64,000 bases of DNA from Flavihumibacter solisilvae. GTDB taxonomy: Bacteria > Bacteroidota > Bacteroidia > Chitinophagales > Chitinophagaceae. The position numbers and the translations under genes were made by a program. Positions 52,085 to 61,025 of the stretch are shown piece after piece (the first letter of the stretch is position 1; the number at the start of each line of letters is the position of its first letter). The DNA is taken from NCBI RefSeq assembly GCF_000814475.1, contig NZ_JSVC01000008.1, positions 62,001 through 126,000 of the forward strand, written 5' to 3'. The notes beneath the pieces were generated by a model, which did no database searches, was not told where the DNA came from, and worked only from the letters and a program-made list of their open reading frames with translations.

Positions 52085-53494
52085 ATGCGGAAAAAGAAGA
52101 ATTTAACGTTGGAAAAGCTCAGGGTTGACGATTATGCGGCAGAAGGGAAGGCGCTGAGCAGGGTAGACGGGAAGGTGGTATTTATAGAAGGGGCCGTACC
52201 CGGAGATGTGGTGGATGTGCGGGTCACAAAGAGTAAAAAAGACTGGGCAGAAGGAAAAGCGATCCGGATCCACCAGTTTTCGAACGACAGGGTGAATCCT
52301 TTCTGTGAGCATTTCGGGATCTGCGGTGGCTGTAAATGGCAGATGCTGCCGTATGAAAAGCAGTTACAATACAAGCAACACGAGGTGGAACAGAATCTCA
52401 GGCGCATAGGTAAGGTCAGTTTGCCGCCGATAGAACCGATCCTCGGATGTACCGAAACCCGCTTTTACCGTAATAAACTGGAGTTTACCTGTAGCAATCG
52501 CCGGTATTTATTACAGGAGGAAGTTGATGCGGGCGGTGAAATTCCCATCGAGAACGCGATCGGCTTCCATGTCCCCCGTATTTTCGACAAGGTTATCGAC
52601 ATCCATACCTGTCACCTTATGCATGAGCCCGCCAACCTGGTCAGGAATACGATCAGGGATTATGCAGCTGAGCATGGACTTTCCTATTACGATATCCGTG
52701 AACACCATGGATTCCTGCGCACAGTTATTGTGCGGGTACTCACTACCGGTGAGGTGATGGTAAACATCTGTTTCGGTCGGGAGGACAAGTCCGCCCGCAA
52801 GGCATTGCTGGACCATCTTCTTCAAAAAATACCGGCCATTACAACATTATTGTATACCATCAATACAAAATGGAATGACAGCCTGCATGATCAGCAACCT
52901 GTTGTATATTACGGCAAAGGGTACGCGATCGAGCAGATGGAGGATTTCAGGTTCAAGATCGGCCCCAAGTCATTTTTCCAGACCAATACCCGTCAGGGAG
53001 AAAGGTTATACCAGGTTACGCGGGAATTTGCCGAACTAACCGGGAAGGAAACTGTTTATGACCTTTATTGCGGAACCGGGAGTATCGGAATCTTTGTCAG
53101 CCGTTCTGCAGCCCGGGTGATCGGGGTGGAAGTAGTGGCAGAGGCAATTGAGGATGCCAAAGAAAATGCAGCCCTTAACGATATAGAACATGCCCGCTTT
53201 TTTACCGGTGATGTGGCAGAGGTTTGTGATGATGCGTTCTTTGCCGAACATGGGCGCCCCGATGTGATCATTACCGATCCGCCAAGGGCAGGGATGCATG
53301 AAAAACTGGTAAGGAAGATCCTGGATATGGAAGCGCCCATAGTTGTTTATGTAAGTTGCAACCCGGCAACGCAGGCGCGCGACCTGAACCTGCTTGATGA
53401 AAAATACACCGTAACAAGGGTGCGACCGGTGGATATGTTTCCGCATACCCACCACATTGAAAATGTTGTACAGTTAAAATTGAAGTATAAATGA
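52085..53494 (+). CDS. rlmD: 23S rRNA (uracil-5-)-methyltransferase RlmD (RumA/TrmA family)
   Basis: This 469-residue protein has an N-terminal TRAM domain (RVDDYAAEGKALSRVDGKVVFIEGAVPGDVVDV), the iron-sulfur cysteines in CEHFGICGGCKWQM, the SAM site YDLYCGTGSIGIF, and the catalytic region TDPPRAGMH...VYVSCNPATQARDL with the nucleophilic Cys. These features fit RlmD/RumA, which methylates U1939 of 23S rRNA; RlmC or TrmA-like specificity cannot be excluded. The stop overlaps the first rhomboid gene (ATGA). Confidence 0.9.
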   Translation: MRKKKNLTLEKLRVDDYAAEGKALSRVDGKVVFIEGAVPGDVVDVRVTKSKKDWAEGKAIRIHQFSNDRVNPFCEHFGICGGCKWQMLPYEKQLQYKQHEVEQNLRRIGKVSLPPIEPILGCTETRFYRNKLEFTCSNRRYLLQEEVDAGGEIPIENAIGFHVPRIFDKVIDIHTCHLMHEPANLVRNTIRDYAAEHGLSYYDIREHHGFLRTVIVRVLTTGEVMVNICFGREDKSARKALLDHLLQKIPAITTLLYTINTKWNDSLHDQQPVVYYGKGYAIEQMEDFRFKIGPKSFFQTNTRQGERLYQVTREFAELTGKETVYDLYCGTGSIGIFVSRSAARVIGVEVVAEAIEDAKENAALNDIEHARFFTGDVAEVCDDAFFAEHGRPDVIITDPPRAGMHEKLVRKILDMEAPIVVYVSCNPATQARDLNLLDEKYTVTRVRPVDMFPHTHHIENVVQLKLKYK

Positions 53495-54087
53495 GATCAT
53501 TACCAGCGGTAGTTAAAAACCTTCTTATCGCCAATGTGGTGGTTTTTCTTGCGCAATTGTTTTTCCATAGTAGCTCCACTCCGCTTGAGGCTTATTTCGC
53601 CCTTTTCCCTTTCCGCTCTCCGTATTTTAAGATCTGGCAGGTGGTAACGCATATGTTCATGCACGGTGGATGGTTTCACCTGCTTTTCAACATGTTCGCC
53701 CTGTACATGTTCGGTGCTATGCTGGAACAGTTGTGGGGAGCGAAACGGTTTTTCAATTTTTACATGATCTGCGGAATCGTGGCAGGTATTGCCCAACTGG
53801 TCTTCGACAGTAATTTCAGTTATGCTGTGGGTGCCTCTGGCGCAATAATGGGAGTACTGGCAGCATTCGCATACCTGTTTCCCAATACACCGCTTTACCT
53901 GATGTTTATCCCGATCCCGATCAAGGCAAAATATGCGATTCCCGGTCTCATGGCCCTTGATTTGTTCGGTGGATTCGCCCGGGTGCCCGGTGATAACATT
54001 GCGCATTTTGCCCACCTGGGTGGCGCTGTCGCCGGCTTTATACTGGTGCTTTTATGGAACAAAACCAACCGTAATACGTTTTATTGA
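53491..54087 (+). CDS. Rhomboid family intramembrane serine protease (active type)
   Basis: This 198-residue protein has six predicted membrane helices. The catalytic dyad is visible: S116 in GASGAIMGVLAA and H175 in HFAHLGGAVAGF; HMFMHGGWFHLLFNM provides the oxyanion-side loop. The length is that of a minimal six-helix rhomboid. It overlaps rlmD and is followed 6 nt later by a second rhomboid that lacks the serine. Confidence 0.92.
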   Translation: MRSLPAVVKNLLIANVVVFLAQLFFHSSSTPLEAYFALFPFRSPYFKIWQVVTHMFMHGGWFHLLFNMFALYMFGAMLEQLWGAKRFFNFYMICGIVAGIAQLVFDSNFSYAVGASGAIMGVLAAFAYLFPNTPLYLMFIPIPIKAKYAIPGLMALDLFGGFARVPGDNIAHFAHLGGAVAGFILVLLWNKTNRNTFY

Positions 54088-54093
54088 TATCTG

Positions 54094-55026
54094 ATGGCTA
54101 TGAACGTGCAAGAAGAAAAGAGCAGAAACAGGATTTACCTGGGGTCAGACGGTAATGCACTGGTGAACCTTGTTGTGGTGAATGCGGTGTTATTCGTACT
54201 GCTGAAATTTATATATGTAATCTACAGGTTGAGTGACCTGCAGGAAGCATCTTTCTATCACAATGTATTCAACTGGTTCATCCTTCCCGCTGATGTCGAA
54301 AAACTGGCATTCCGCCCCTGGACCATTATAACATTCATGTTTACGCACGACAGCGTAATGCATGTCATCGGCAACCTGTTGTGGCTTTGGCTGTTTGGCT
54401 ATATCCTGCAGGACCTCACGGGCAACCGTAAACTGGTTCCGATTTACCTGCTCGGCGGATTCGCGGGGGCCCTGTTTTATGTAACGGCACATAACCTGGT
54501 TCCGTCGCTGCAGCCCACGCTGGCCACTGCAACCCTGGTTGGCGCCAATGCGTCGGTTATGGCAGTTGCGATTGCCACCACTTCAGTGGCCCCCGATTAT
54601 CGCATTTTTCCCATGATCAATGGCGGCATACCGCTCTGGATCCTGACCGCCCTGTTCGTGATCATCGACTTTGCCACCATTTCCGTGGGTAACGCAGCTG
54701 TTTACCTGAGCCATATCGCCGGCGCAGCAATGGGCTTCATGTTCATTTACCAGATGCGTAAGGGACGGGACATGAGTGCATGGTTCAATGCTTTTTTTGA
54801 CTGGATCGATAATCTCTTCAATCCCGATAAGCCTTCCACCAGGAAGAAGAGCAAAGACAGTTTCTTCTATAAGGTCAGCGGACAGGCACCGTTCAAGAAG
54901 TTTCCTCATGTTACCCAGCAACGGATCGACCAGATTCTGGATAAGATCAACCAGGAAGGATATCACTTGTTAACGGATGAAGAAAAAGACATTTTACGCC
55001 GGGCAGCAAACGAAGATGAGTTGTAA
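54094..55026 (+). CDS. Rhomboid-like protein without catalytic serine (predicted pseudoprotease)
   Basis: This 310-residue protein is rhomboid-like: FTHDSVMHVIGNLLWLWLFGYIL, IYLLGGFAGALFYV, and H207 in YLSHIAGAAMGF. The nucleophile loop reads GANASVMA at 150-157, so Asn152 stands where Ser116 of the adjacent active rhomboid stands; a Ser two residues later (S154) is not in the usual place. A cytoplasmic tail of about 85 residues follows (FKKFPHVTQQRIDQILDKI). It could regulate the first rhomboid or bind clients, as inactive rhomboids do elsewhere. Confidence 0.83.
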   Translation: MAMNVQEEKSRNRIYLGSDGNALVNLVVVNAVLFVLLKFIYVIYRLSDLQEASFYHNVFNWFILPADVEKLAFRPWTIITFMFTHDSVMHVIGNLLWLWLFGYILQDLTGNRKLVPIYLLGGFAGALFYVTAHNLVPSLQPTLATATLVGANASVMAVAIATTSVAPDYRIFPMINGGIPLWILTALFVIIDFATISVGNAAVYLSHIAGAAMGFMFIYQMRKGRDMSAWFNAFFDWIDNLFNPDKPSTRKKSKDSFFYKVSGQAPFKKFPHVTQQRIDQILDKINQEGYHLLTDEEKDILRRAANEDEL

Positions 55027-55034
55027 ATTCACGC

Positions 55035-56177
55035 ATGCCTTCGATTTTCCGCAGCCTGACAAAAAGGTTCTTCATAATCCTTACCATTGTGGTAACGGCA
55101 TTATTCCTGCTTGCCTGCGGGTCGTGGTATATTGAACCGGCGAAATACTGGTATGTTGCATTGCTCGGAGTTGGGTTCGCTTTCCTGTTTTCGGCCATGC
55201 TTGCGATTACACTTTTCTGGCTGGCTTTCCGCTCACGATGGTTCCTCCTGCCTGTCGGCGCACTGGTGATTGGGTGGAAGCCTATCAATTCATTCTTCGC
55301 TTTCCATCCCTTTGTGTCCAGGACCGTCGCCAAGGATATCGGCAGTATCCGGATCATGCAGTGGAATGTTGCCCGCTTCGACGAAATGAGTGCAAAACCA
55401 CGCTCGGGGAAATCGAAGAGAAAGAAAATACTGGAGTATATCCGCAAACAAAATCCCGACATCATCTGCATGCAGGAGTTCCTCGAATCGAACAACCTGA
55501 AACTTCTCGATGCCAACATCCCTTATTTCCGCGATACCCTCGGGTACAAATATTTTCTCTATGCCATGGATCACCGGCGCCCCGATACGGTGTACGAACA
55601 TGGAATTGCCATCTTTTCCAAATACCCCATCAGGCACACACAGCGAAGAAAGTTTGGCGGCCCCAAATCAATGAAGGCCAATGAAAGTTTTATTTATACT
55701 GATATAAATGTAAATGGCAAGACTTTAAGGGTCTTCACCACGCACCTGCAATCCCTTTTGTTCACCAATGCAGAGTTCCGCCGGATCGAAGAGATCCGGC
55801 AGGTCGATGATAGCACTTTCGAAAAATCGAAAGACATTTTCCGGAAGTTCCGGAACGCCTACGAACAGCGCATGCAGCAGGCGGCCACCCTCCGGAAGCA
55901 GATGGATGAAAGTCCATATCCTGTAGTGATGTGCGGGGACTTCAACGATGTTCCCAATTCCTACGCCTACCATACCATCAAAGGCGACCTTACTGATGTT
56001 TTCACCAACAAAGGCTTCGGCGTTGGCCGCACCTTTAGCTACCTGTCACCCACTTTACGGATTGATTATATCATGGTTGATAAGCGATTCCGAGTGTTGC
56101 AATGTATGAACCCACATCCCCGTTTATCGGATCATTTTCCGGTAATCGCAGATGTGGTACTTGAAAAGCCGGAATAA
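55035..56177 (+). CDS. Membrane-anchored endonuclease/exonuclease/phosphatase family protein
   Basis: The 380-residue protein begins with three hydrophobic segments (about residues 11-100), then an EEP-fold domain: IRIMQWNVARFDEM, PDIICMQEFLES (metal Glu), PVVMCGDFNDVPNSYAY (GDFN) and the end HPRLSDHFPVIADVVL (SDHxP). The active site would sit at the membrane, probably on the periplasmic side. It could be a nuclease or a lipid/sugar phosphatase. It starts 8 nt after the rhomboid-like gene. Confidence 0.88.
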   Translation: MPSIFRSLTKRFFIILTIVVTALFLLACGSWYIEPAKYWYVALLGVGFAFLFSAMLAITLFWLAFRSRWFLLPVGALVIGWKPINSFFAFHPFVSRTVAKDIGSIRIMQWNVARFDEMSAKPRSGKSKRKKILEYIRKQNPDIICMQEFLESNNLKLLDANIPYFRDTLGYKYFLYAMDHRRPDTVYEHGIAIFSKYPIRHTQRRKFGGPKSMKANESFIYTDINVNGKTLRVFTTHLQSLLFTNAEFRRIEEIRQVDDSTFEKSKDIFRKFRNAYEQRMQQAATLRKQMDESPYPVVMCGDFNDVPNSYAYHTIKGDLTDVFTNKGFGVGRTFSYLSPTLRIDYIMVDKRFRVLQCMNPHPRLSDHFPVIADVVLEKPE

Positions 56178-56194
56178 TGCGATATTTTTCCTGT

Positions 56195-56202
56195 TATTTT
56201 TG
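56195..56202 (+). promoter_or_regulatory. Candidate -7 element for cysS
   Basis: TATTTTTG matches TAnnTTTG and ends 7 nt before the ATG at 56210, again leaving almost no leader. No -33 TTG at the usual distance. Confidence 0.3.
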
Positions 56203-56209
56203 TAGCCAT

Positions 56210-57709
56210 ATGACAAAATTGAAAGTTTATAATTCCTATACAAGGCAGAAAGAAGAGTTTGAACCCATGGTACCCGGGTATGTCGGAATGTATGTGTGCG
56301 GACCAACTGTCAGTGGTGAAAGTCATCTCGGCCATGCCCGTCCATTCATCACTTTCGATGTGTTGTACCGCTATCTTACCCACATGGGATTAAAAGTCCG
56401 TTACGTAAGGAATATAACCGATGCGGGACATTTCGAAGAGGAAGGAAGGGCTGCGGAAGATAAGATCTCCAAAAAAGCGCACATCGAAATGCTGGAACCC
56501 ATGGAACTGGTGCAGAAATATACCAACTTGTTCCATTGGGCGATGAAGCAATTCAATAACCTGGATCCGAGCATCGAACCAACGGCAACCGGCCACATTG
56601 TTGAACAGATCGAAATGATCAGAAAGATCATCAGCGAAGGTTATGCTTATGAAAAGAATGGCTCGGTTTATTTTGATGTGAAGAAGTACGCCGAGAAATA
56701 TCCATATGGTAAACTCAGCGGCCGGGTTATGGATGACCTGCTCGAAACTACCCGTGAGCTCGAAGGCCAGGATGAAAAAAAGAACAAACAGGATTTCGCT
56801 TTGTGGAAAGCAGCTCCCCCTGAACATATCATGCGCTGGAACAGTCCCTGGGGTGAGGGTTTCCCCGGCTGGCACATCGAATGCTCAGCAATGGCAACCA
56901 AATATCTTGGGAAGGAGTTCGACATCCACGGTGGTGGTATGGACCTGCAGTTCCCGCACCACGAAAGCGAGATCGCCCAGAGCACCATCTGCAACAACCA
57001 TGTGCCTGCCCGATACTGGATGCACAATAACATGATCACCATCAATGGCAAAAAGATGGGGAAGAGTTATAACAACGTGATCAAATTATCCGAACTGTTC
57101 ACAGGGAATCATCCCTTGCTCGAACAGGCCTACCACCCGATGGCGGTTCGTTTCTTCATCCTGCAGACACATTATCGCAGCACACTTGATTTCAGCAACG
57201 ATGCACTGCAGGCTGCCCAGAAAGGAATGAAAAGGATGTGGGAAGCCTATGACGTGCTCAAGACTTTCAGCCAGTCGAACGCCAGTGCAGGCGATGCGGA
57301 ACTTGATGCCCGTTGCAGCAATCTCGTTGATGAACTCGATGAGTTCATGAACGATGATATGAATACGGCTAAAGTACTGGCGGGGATGTTTGAACTTGTA
57401 CCGGTGATCAATGGCATCCGCGATAAGCATATTGCTGCCGATGCGCTTAGTGGTGCGACTATCCAAAAAATGCAGCAGGCATTTAAGACATATCTTGAGG
57501 ATGTTTTCGGGTTGCTTGACGAAAGAACGGCTTCAGGCATTGACAACGGAAAGCTTGACGGTGTTTTGCAATTGCTAATTGACATCCGCAAAGAAGCAAA
57601 GGGAAGAAAGGATTTTGCAACCAGCGACAAGATCCGCAACCAGCTGCTCGACCTCGGCATTCTTCTCAAAGATGAGAAGGATGGCGGTGTCAGCATCAGT
57701 TTCGCATAA
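56210..57709 (+). CDS. cysS: Cysteinyl-tRNA synthetase
   Basis: This class I synthetase of 499 residues charges tRNA-Cys. It has [19 protein letters not shown] (HIGH-like motif and Cys zinc ligand), [14 protein letters not shown] with the second zinc Cys, [18 protein letters not shown] (zinc His and Glu) and the KMSKS loop in the form KKMGKS. ATG 56210 ([13 protein letters not shown]) is the standard N-terminus; the frame is open from 56177 without coding character. Glycine in place of the first Ser of KMSKS is a visible variation. Confidence 0.95.
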   Translation: MTKLKVYNSYTRQKEEFEPMVPGYVGMYVCGPTVSGESHLGHARPFITFDVLYRYLTHMGLKVRYVRNITDAGHFEEEGRAAEDKISKKAHIEMLEPMELVQKYTNLFHWAMKQFNNLDPSIEPTATGHIVEQIEMIRKIISEGYAYEKNGSVYFDVKKYAEKYPYGKLSGRVMDDLLETTRELEGQDEKKNKQDFALWKAAPPEHIMRWNSPWGEGFPGWHIECSAMATKYLGKEFDIHGGGMDLQFPHHESEIAQSTICNNHVPARYWMHNNMITINGKKMGKSYNNVIKLSELFTGNHPLLEQAYHPMAVRFFILQTHYRSTLDFSNDALQAAQKGMKRMWEAYDVLKTFSQSNASAGDAELDARCSNLVDELDEFMNDDMNTAKVLAGMFELVPVINGIRDKHIAADALSGATIQKMQQAFKTYLEDVFGLLDERTASGIDNGKLDGVLQLLIDIRKEAKGRKDFATSDKIRNQLLDLGILLKDEKDGGVSISFA

Positions 57710-57722
57710 AACGCAGAACCAT

Positions 57723-58421
57723 ATGAAAATTTTCGTTTTGGCAACCCTGTTAGGGCTGTCAGGCACATTAGCGGCACAACAGAAGATGACAACTTATTCC
57801 GAGTGGGCGAATTTTGACAAGTACGGCAAGGCAAATACAGAATTAAGGGGGCAGGCCGTAGCAAAAGACCGGGTTGTATTCATGGGTAATTCCATTACAG
57901 AAGGCTGGAGCGGTGCGGACCCGGATTTTTTTAAAGGTAAGCCGTATGTGAACCGTGGCATCAGTGGCCAGACCACACCCCAGATGTTACTGCGTTTCCG
58001 TACCGATGTGATTGACCTGAAGCCCGTTGTGGTGGTAATTCTCGCCGGCATCAACGATATTGCACAGAATACCGGCCCGGCAACCATTGACCAGATCGCC
58101 GGCAATATTTTTTCCATGGTCGAACTTGCACGCGCCAACAAAATAAAAGTGGTACTGTGCTCCGTGCTTCCCGCATATGATTTTCCCTGGCGTCCGGGCC
58201 TGGCGCCCGCCGATAAAGTAGTTCAACTGAATCAAAAGATCCGCGATTATGCGAAAGCGCATAACATTGTTTACGTGGACTATTTTTCAGCCATGGCCGA
58301 TGAAAGAAAAGGCCTGCCTGCTAACCTCGCAGGCGATGGAATTCACCCGACCCTTGAAGGCTACCGCATGATGGAGCCCCTGGTTGAAAAAGGAATTGCC
58401 ACAGCCCTCAGGAAAAAATAA
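57723..58421 (+). CDS. Secreted SGNH/GDSL hydrolase (esterase/acylhydrolase)
   Basis: This 232-residue protein has a signal peptide (MKIFVLATLLGLSGTLAAQQ) and the SGNH blocks: FMGNSITEGW (Ser), VNRGISGQTTPQML (Gly), ILAGINDIAQNTG (Asn) and AGDGIHPTLEGYRMM (Asp/His). The mature enzyme would work in the periplasm or outside. Such enzymes remove acetyl or other acyl groups from sugars, which fits the rhamnosidase region that follows. It is 13 nt after cysS. Confidence 0.9.
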   Translation: MKIFVLATLLGLSGTLAAQQKMTTYSEWANFDKYGKANTELRGQAVAKDRVVFMGNSITEGWSGADPDFFKGKPYVNRGISGQTTPQMLLRFRTDVIDLKPVVVVILAGINDIAQNTGPATIDQIAGNIFSMVELARANKIKVVLCSVLPAYDFPWRPGLAPADKVVQLNQKIRDYAKAHNIVYVDYFSAMADERKGLPANLAGDGIHPTLEGYRMMEPLVEKGIATALRKK

Positions 58422-58452
58422 TTAACTTCTCTGCCGATACAACCTACAAAAA

Positions 58453-60168
58453 TTGGAAGACAGAAAATATCGCAGCAGTCAGTGGTTTGGTCGTTCAGGA
58501 AAAGATGGATTCATCTATCGCGCCTGGATGAAGAAACAGGGTATTCCCGACTATGAGCTCGCTGGCAAACCCATCATCGGCATTTGCAACACCTGGTCGG
58601 AACTGACACCCTGCAATTCGCATTTTCGTGAACTGGCGGAATCAGTAAAACGCGGCGTGCTTGAAGCCGGCGGATTTCCAGTTGAGTTTCCCGTGATGTC
58701 TTTGGGCGAAACACTCATCAAGCCAACGGCCATGCTCTACCGGAACCTGGTCAGCATGGATGTGGAAGAATCGATCCGTGCCAACCCGATAGACGGCGTG
58801 GTGCTGTTATGCGGCTGCGACAAAACCACTCCCTCCCTTGTAATGGGCGCATGCAGCGTTGACATTCCCACCATAGTGGTCAGTGGCGGGGCCATGCTCA
58901 CCGGCAAACACCAGGGTGCAAGCATTAGCACGAGTGATGTCTGGCGATTCAGTGACGCCCTCCGCGCAGGCAAAATGACCGATGAAGAGATGACGCTCGC
59001 AGAAGCCGGAATGTGCAGAAGCGATGGACATTGCGCAGTAATGGGAACCGCTTCAACCATGGCCTGCATGGTGGAAGCGCTCGGATTAAGCCTTCCCCAT
59101 AACGCTGCCATCCCGGCTGCCGATGCTGCAAGAAAAGTACTTGCCCAGCTGTCGGGAAGGGAGATCGTTAACATGGTAAAGGAAGACCGGCGGTTGTCAC
59201 ATATCCTTACCCGTGAGGCCTTTGAAAATGCCATCATGGTAAATGCTGCGATCGGCGGATCCACCAATTTTGTCCTTCACCTGCTTGCCATAGCCGGCAG
59301 GATCGGCGTCGAACTTTCCCTCAAAGACATAGATACTTATTCCACAGGCATTCCACTGATTGCCAACCTGCAGCCTTCGGGCGAATATTTCATGGAGGAC
59401 TTCTACTATGCAGGCGGACTGCCGGTTGTGATCAGGGAATTGATGGAGAAACTTAACCGGAGCAGTATAACTGCCAATGGGAAGACGATTGAAGAAAACT
59501 ATAGTAACAGCAAAGGCTATAATCCGCAGGTGATCTCGGGTCTGCCTTCACCATTTAACCCTGTTGCAGGCATTGCCGTACTGAAAGGGAATCTTTGTGC
59601 AGATGGTGCAGTGATTAAGCCGTCGGCGGCGAGTCCACACCTGATGCAACATACAGGCAGAGCAGTGGTGTTTGAAAATATTGAAGACTACAGGAGCAGG
59701 ATCGATGATCCTGCCCTTGACGTGGATGAAACCTGCATTCTTGTATTAAAAGAAGTAGGCCCGAAAGGTTATCCCGGAATGCCTGAAGTGGGAAATATGG
59801 GATTGCCGGCAAAAGTCCTTTCAAAAGGAATCACCGACATGGTGCGCATTTCGGACGGCAGGATGAGCGGTACCGGGTTCGGGACCGTTGTGTTGCATGT
59901 TTCGCCGGAATCTGCAGCCGGGGGAACTCTGGGGATTGTGCAGGACGGCGACATCATTTCCCTCGATGTTCCTGGGCGCAGATTGCACCTCCACCTGAGC
60001 GATGATGAAATTGAAAGCAGGAAACAGGTAAGGGTAACCGAAACGGGAATTGGAAATCGTGGATATGTTAACCTGTACCGCCAGCATGTGGAGCAGGCAC
60101 ACCTGGGTGCTGACCTTGATTTTCTGAAAGGCGGTTCAGGAAGCGGCGTCACCAGGGATTCACACTGA
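58453..60168 (+). CDS. IlvD/Edd-family sugar-acid dehydratase
   Basis: This 571-residue protein resembles iron-sulfur dehydratases. Cluster-related Cys residues are seen in TPCNSHFRELAESV, LLCGCDKTTPSLVMG and EAGMCRSDGHCAVMGTAST; VVSGGAMLTGKHQG and RISDGRMSGTGFGTVVLHV are family hallmarks. The SSQWFGRSGKDGFIYRAWMKKQG start resembles the pentonate/hexonate dehydratase branch (L-arabonate, D-xylonate or related) rather than true IlvD. The start is TTG at 58453, 31 nt after the SGNH gene, with no ATG nearby. It may dehydrate L-rhamnonate or another aldonate released by the neighbouring rhamnosidase system. Confidence 0.85.
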   Translation: MEDRKYRSSQWFGRSGKDGFIYRAWMKKQGIPDYELAGKPIIGICNTWSELTPCNSHFRELAESVKRGVLEAGGFPVEFPVMSLGETLIKPTAMLYRNLVSMDVEESIRANPIDGVVLLCGCDKTTPSLVMGACSVDIPTIVVSGGAMLTGKHQGASISTSDVWRFSDALRAGKMTDEEMTLAEAGMCRSDGHCAVMGTASTMACMVEALGLSLPHNAAIPAADAARKVLAQLSGREIVNMVKEDRRLSHILTREAFENAIMVNAAIGGSTNFVLHLLAIAGRIGVELSLKDIDTYSTGIPLIANLQPSGEYFMEDFYYAGGLPVVIRELMEKLNRSSITANGKTIEENYSNSKGYNPQVISGLPSPFNPVAGIAVLKGNLCADGAVIKPSAASPHLMQHTGRAVVFENIEDYRSRIDDPALDVDETCILVLKEVGPKGYPGMPEVGNMGLPAKVLSKGITDMVRISDGRMSGTGFGTVVLHVSPESAAGGTLGIVQDGDIISLDVPGRRLHLHLSDDEIESRKQVRVTETGIGNRGYVNLYRQHVEQAHLGADLDFLKGGSGSGVTRDSH

Positions 60169-60200
60169 GCAATTCACACTGAAGCAAAAAATCATTTTGG

Positions 60201-60962
60201 ATGAGGTTTGACAACAAGGTCGTTATTGTAACAGGAGCAGGAGACGGAATTGGCCGGGAAATGTGCAGGCAGCTCGTAGATAAAGGCGCAAAAGTTATAC
60301 TGAATGATATCGATGCCGCACTGGCCGAAGAGGCAGTGGCGGTGATCAGCAATGGAAGCAACAATTGTATTCCGCTTGCCGGTGATGCCGCTGACCTTGG
60401 CTTCGTCCGTGAAATGGTTGACACGGCAGTTAACCGGTTCGGTAAACTTGATATCGCAATTGCCAACGCGGGCATCACCCTGTTTGGCGACTTTATGGAA
60501 TATCCACCCGATGATTTTTTCAGGGTCATGCAGGTGAATCTCGGCGGAAGTTTTTTCCTGGCACAGGCTGCGTCCAGGCAAATGAAAAAGCAGGGGTCGG
60601 GGGGATCGATCCTATTCACTTCTTCTGTCACTGCACACCAGGCACACAAGAACCTCGCAGCTTATGGCATGAGCAAAGCCGCATTGGAAATGCTCGCAAA
60701 AAACCTTGTGATCGAACTTTCGCCATTTAATATCCGCGTCAATACCATTGCGCCCGGCGCAACTTTGACCAGTCGTACACAGGACGACCCGGAATATCGT
60801 GCAACATGGTCGCGTCTCACGCCAATCGGTCATCCTGCCGAAGTAGAGGATATTGCCAACGCGGCATTGTTCCTGGTTTCTGACGAGGCAAGGCATGTCA
60901 CCGGCCAGAGTCTCGTTGTTGATGGCGGGTGGACCAGCATCAGTCCTTCACCATACGAATAA
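60201..60962 (+). CDS. SDR oxidoreductase (glucose 1-dehydrogenase-like)
   Basis: This 253-residue SDR shows TGAGDGIGREMC, NAGITL, LFTSSVTAHQAH and AAYGMSKAALEML (Tyr-x3-Lys), with a standard C-terminus (ARHVTGQSLVVDGGW). In the neighbourhood of an aldonate dehydratase and a rhamnosidase it could be the sugar 1-dehydrogenase or a 2-keto-3-deoxyaldonate dehydrogenase of an oxidative sugar pathway. It starts 32 nt after the dehydratase. Confidence 0.87.
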   Translation: MRFDNKVVIVTGAGDGIGREMCRQLVDKGAKVILNDIDAALAEEAVAVISNGSNNCIPLAGDAADLGFVREMVDTAVNRFGKLDIAIANAGITLFGDFMEYPPDDFFRVMQVNLGGSFFLAQAASRQMKKQGSGGSILFTSSVTAHQAHKNLAAYGMSKAALEMLAKNLVIELSPFNIRVNTIAPGATLTSRTQDDPEYRATWSRLTPIGHPAEVEDIANAALFLVSDEARHVTGQSLVVDGGWTSISPSPYE

Positions 60963-61025
60963 CGGGTTGACGGGGCAGTACGGAGCAGTATAGTCGTTAG
61001 CAGCTAATTATATAAAATTGTTGTT

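Noticed and set aside
58453-60168. True dihydroxy-acid dehydratase (ilvD) of isoleucine/valine synthesis
   Set aside because: The N-terminal pattern and the sugar-use neighbours point to the sugar-acid branch; no ilv or leu genes are nearby.
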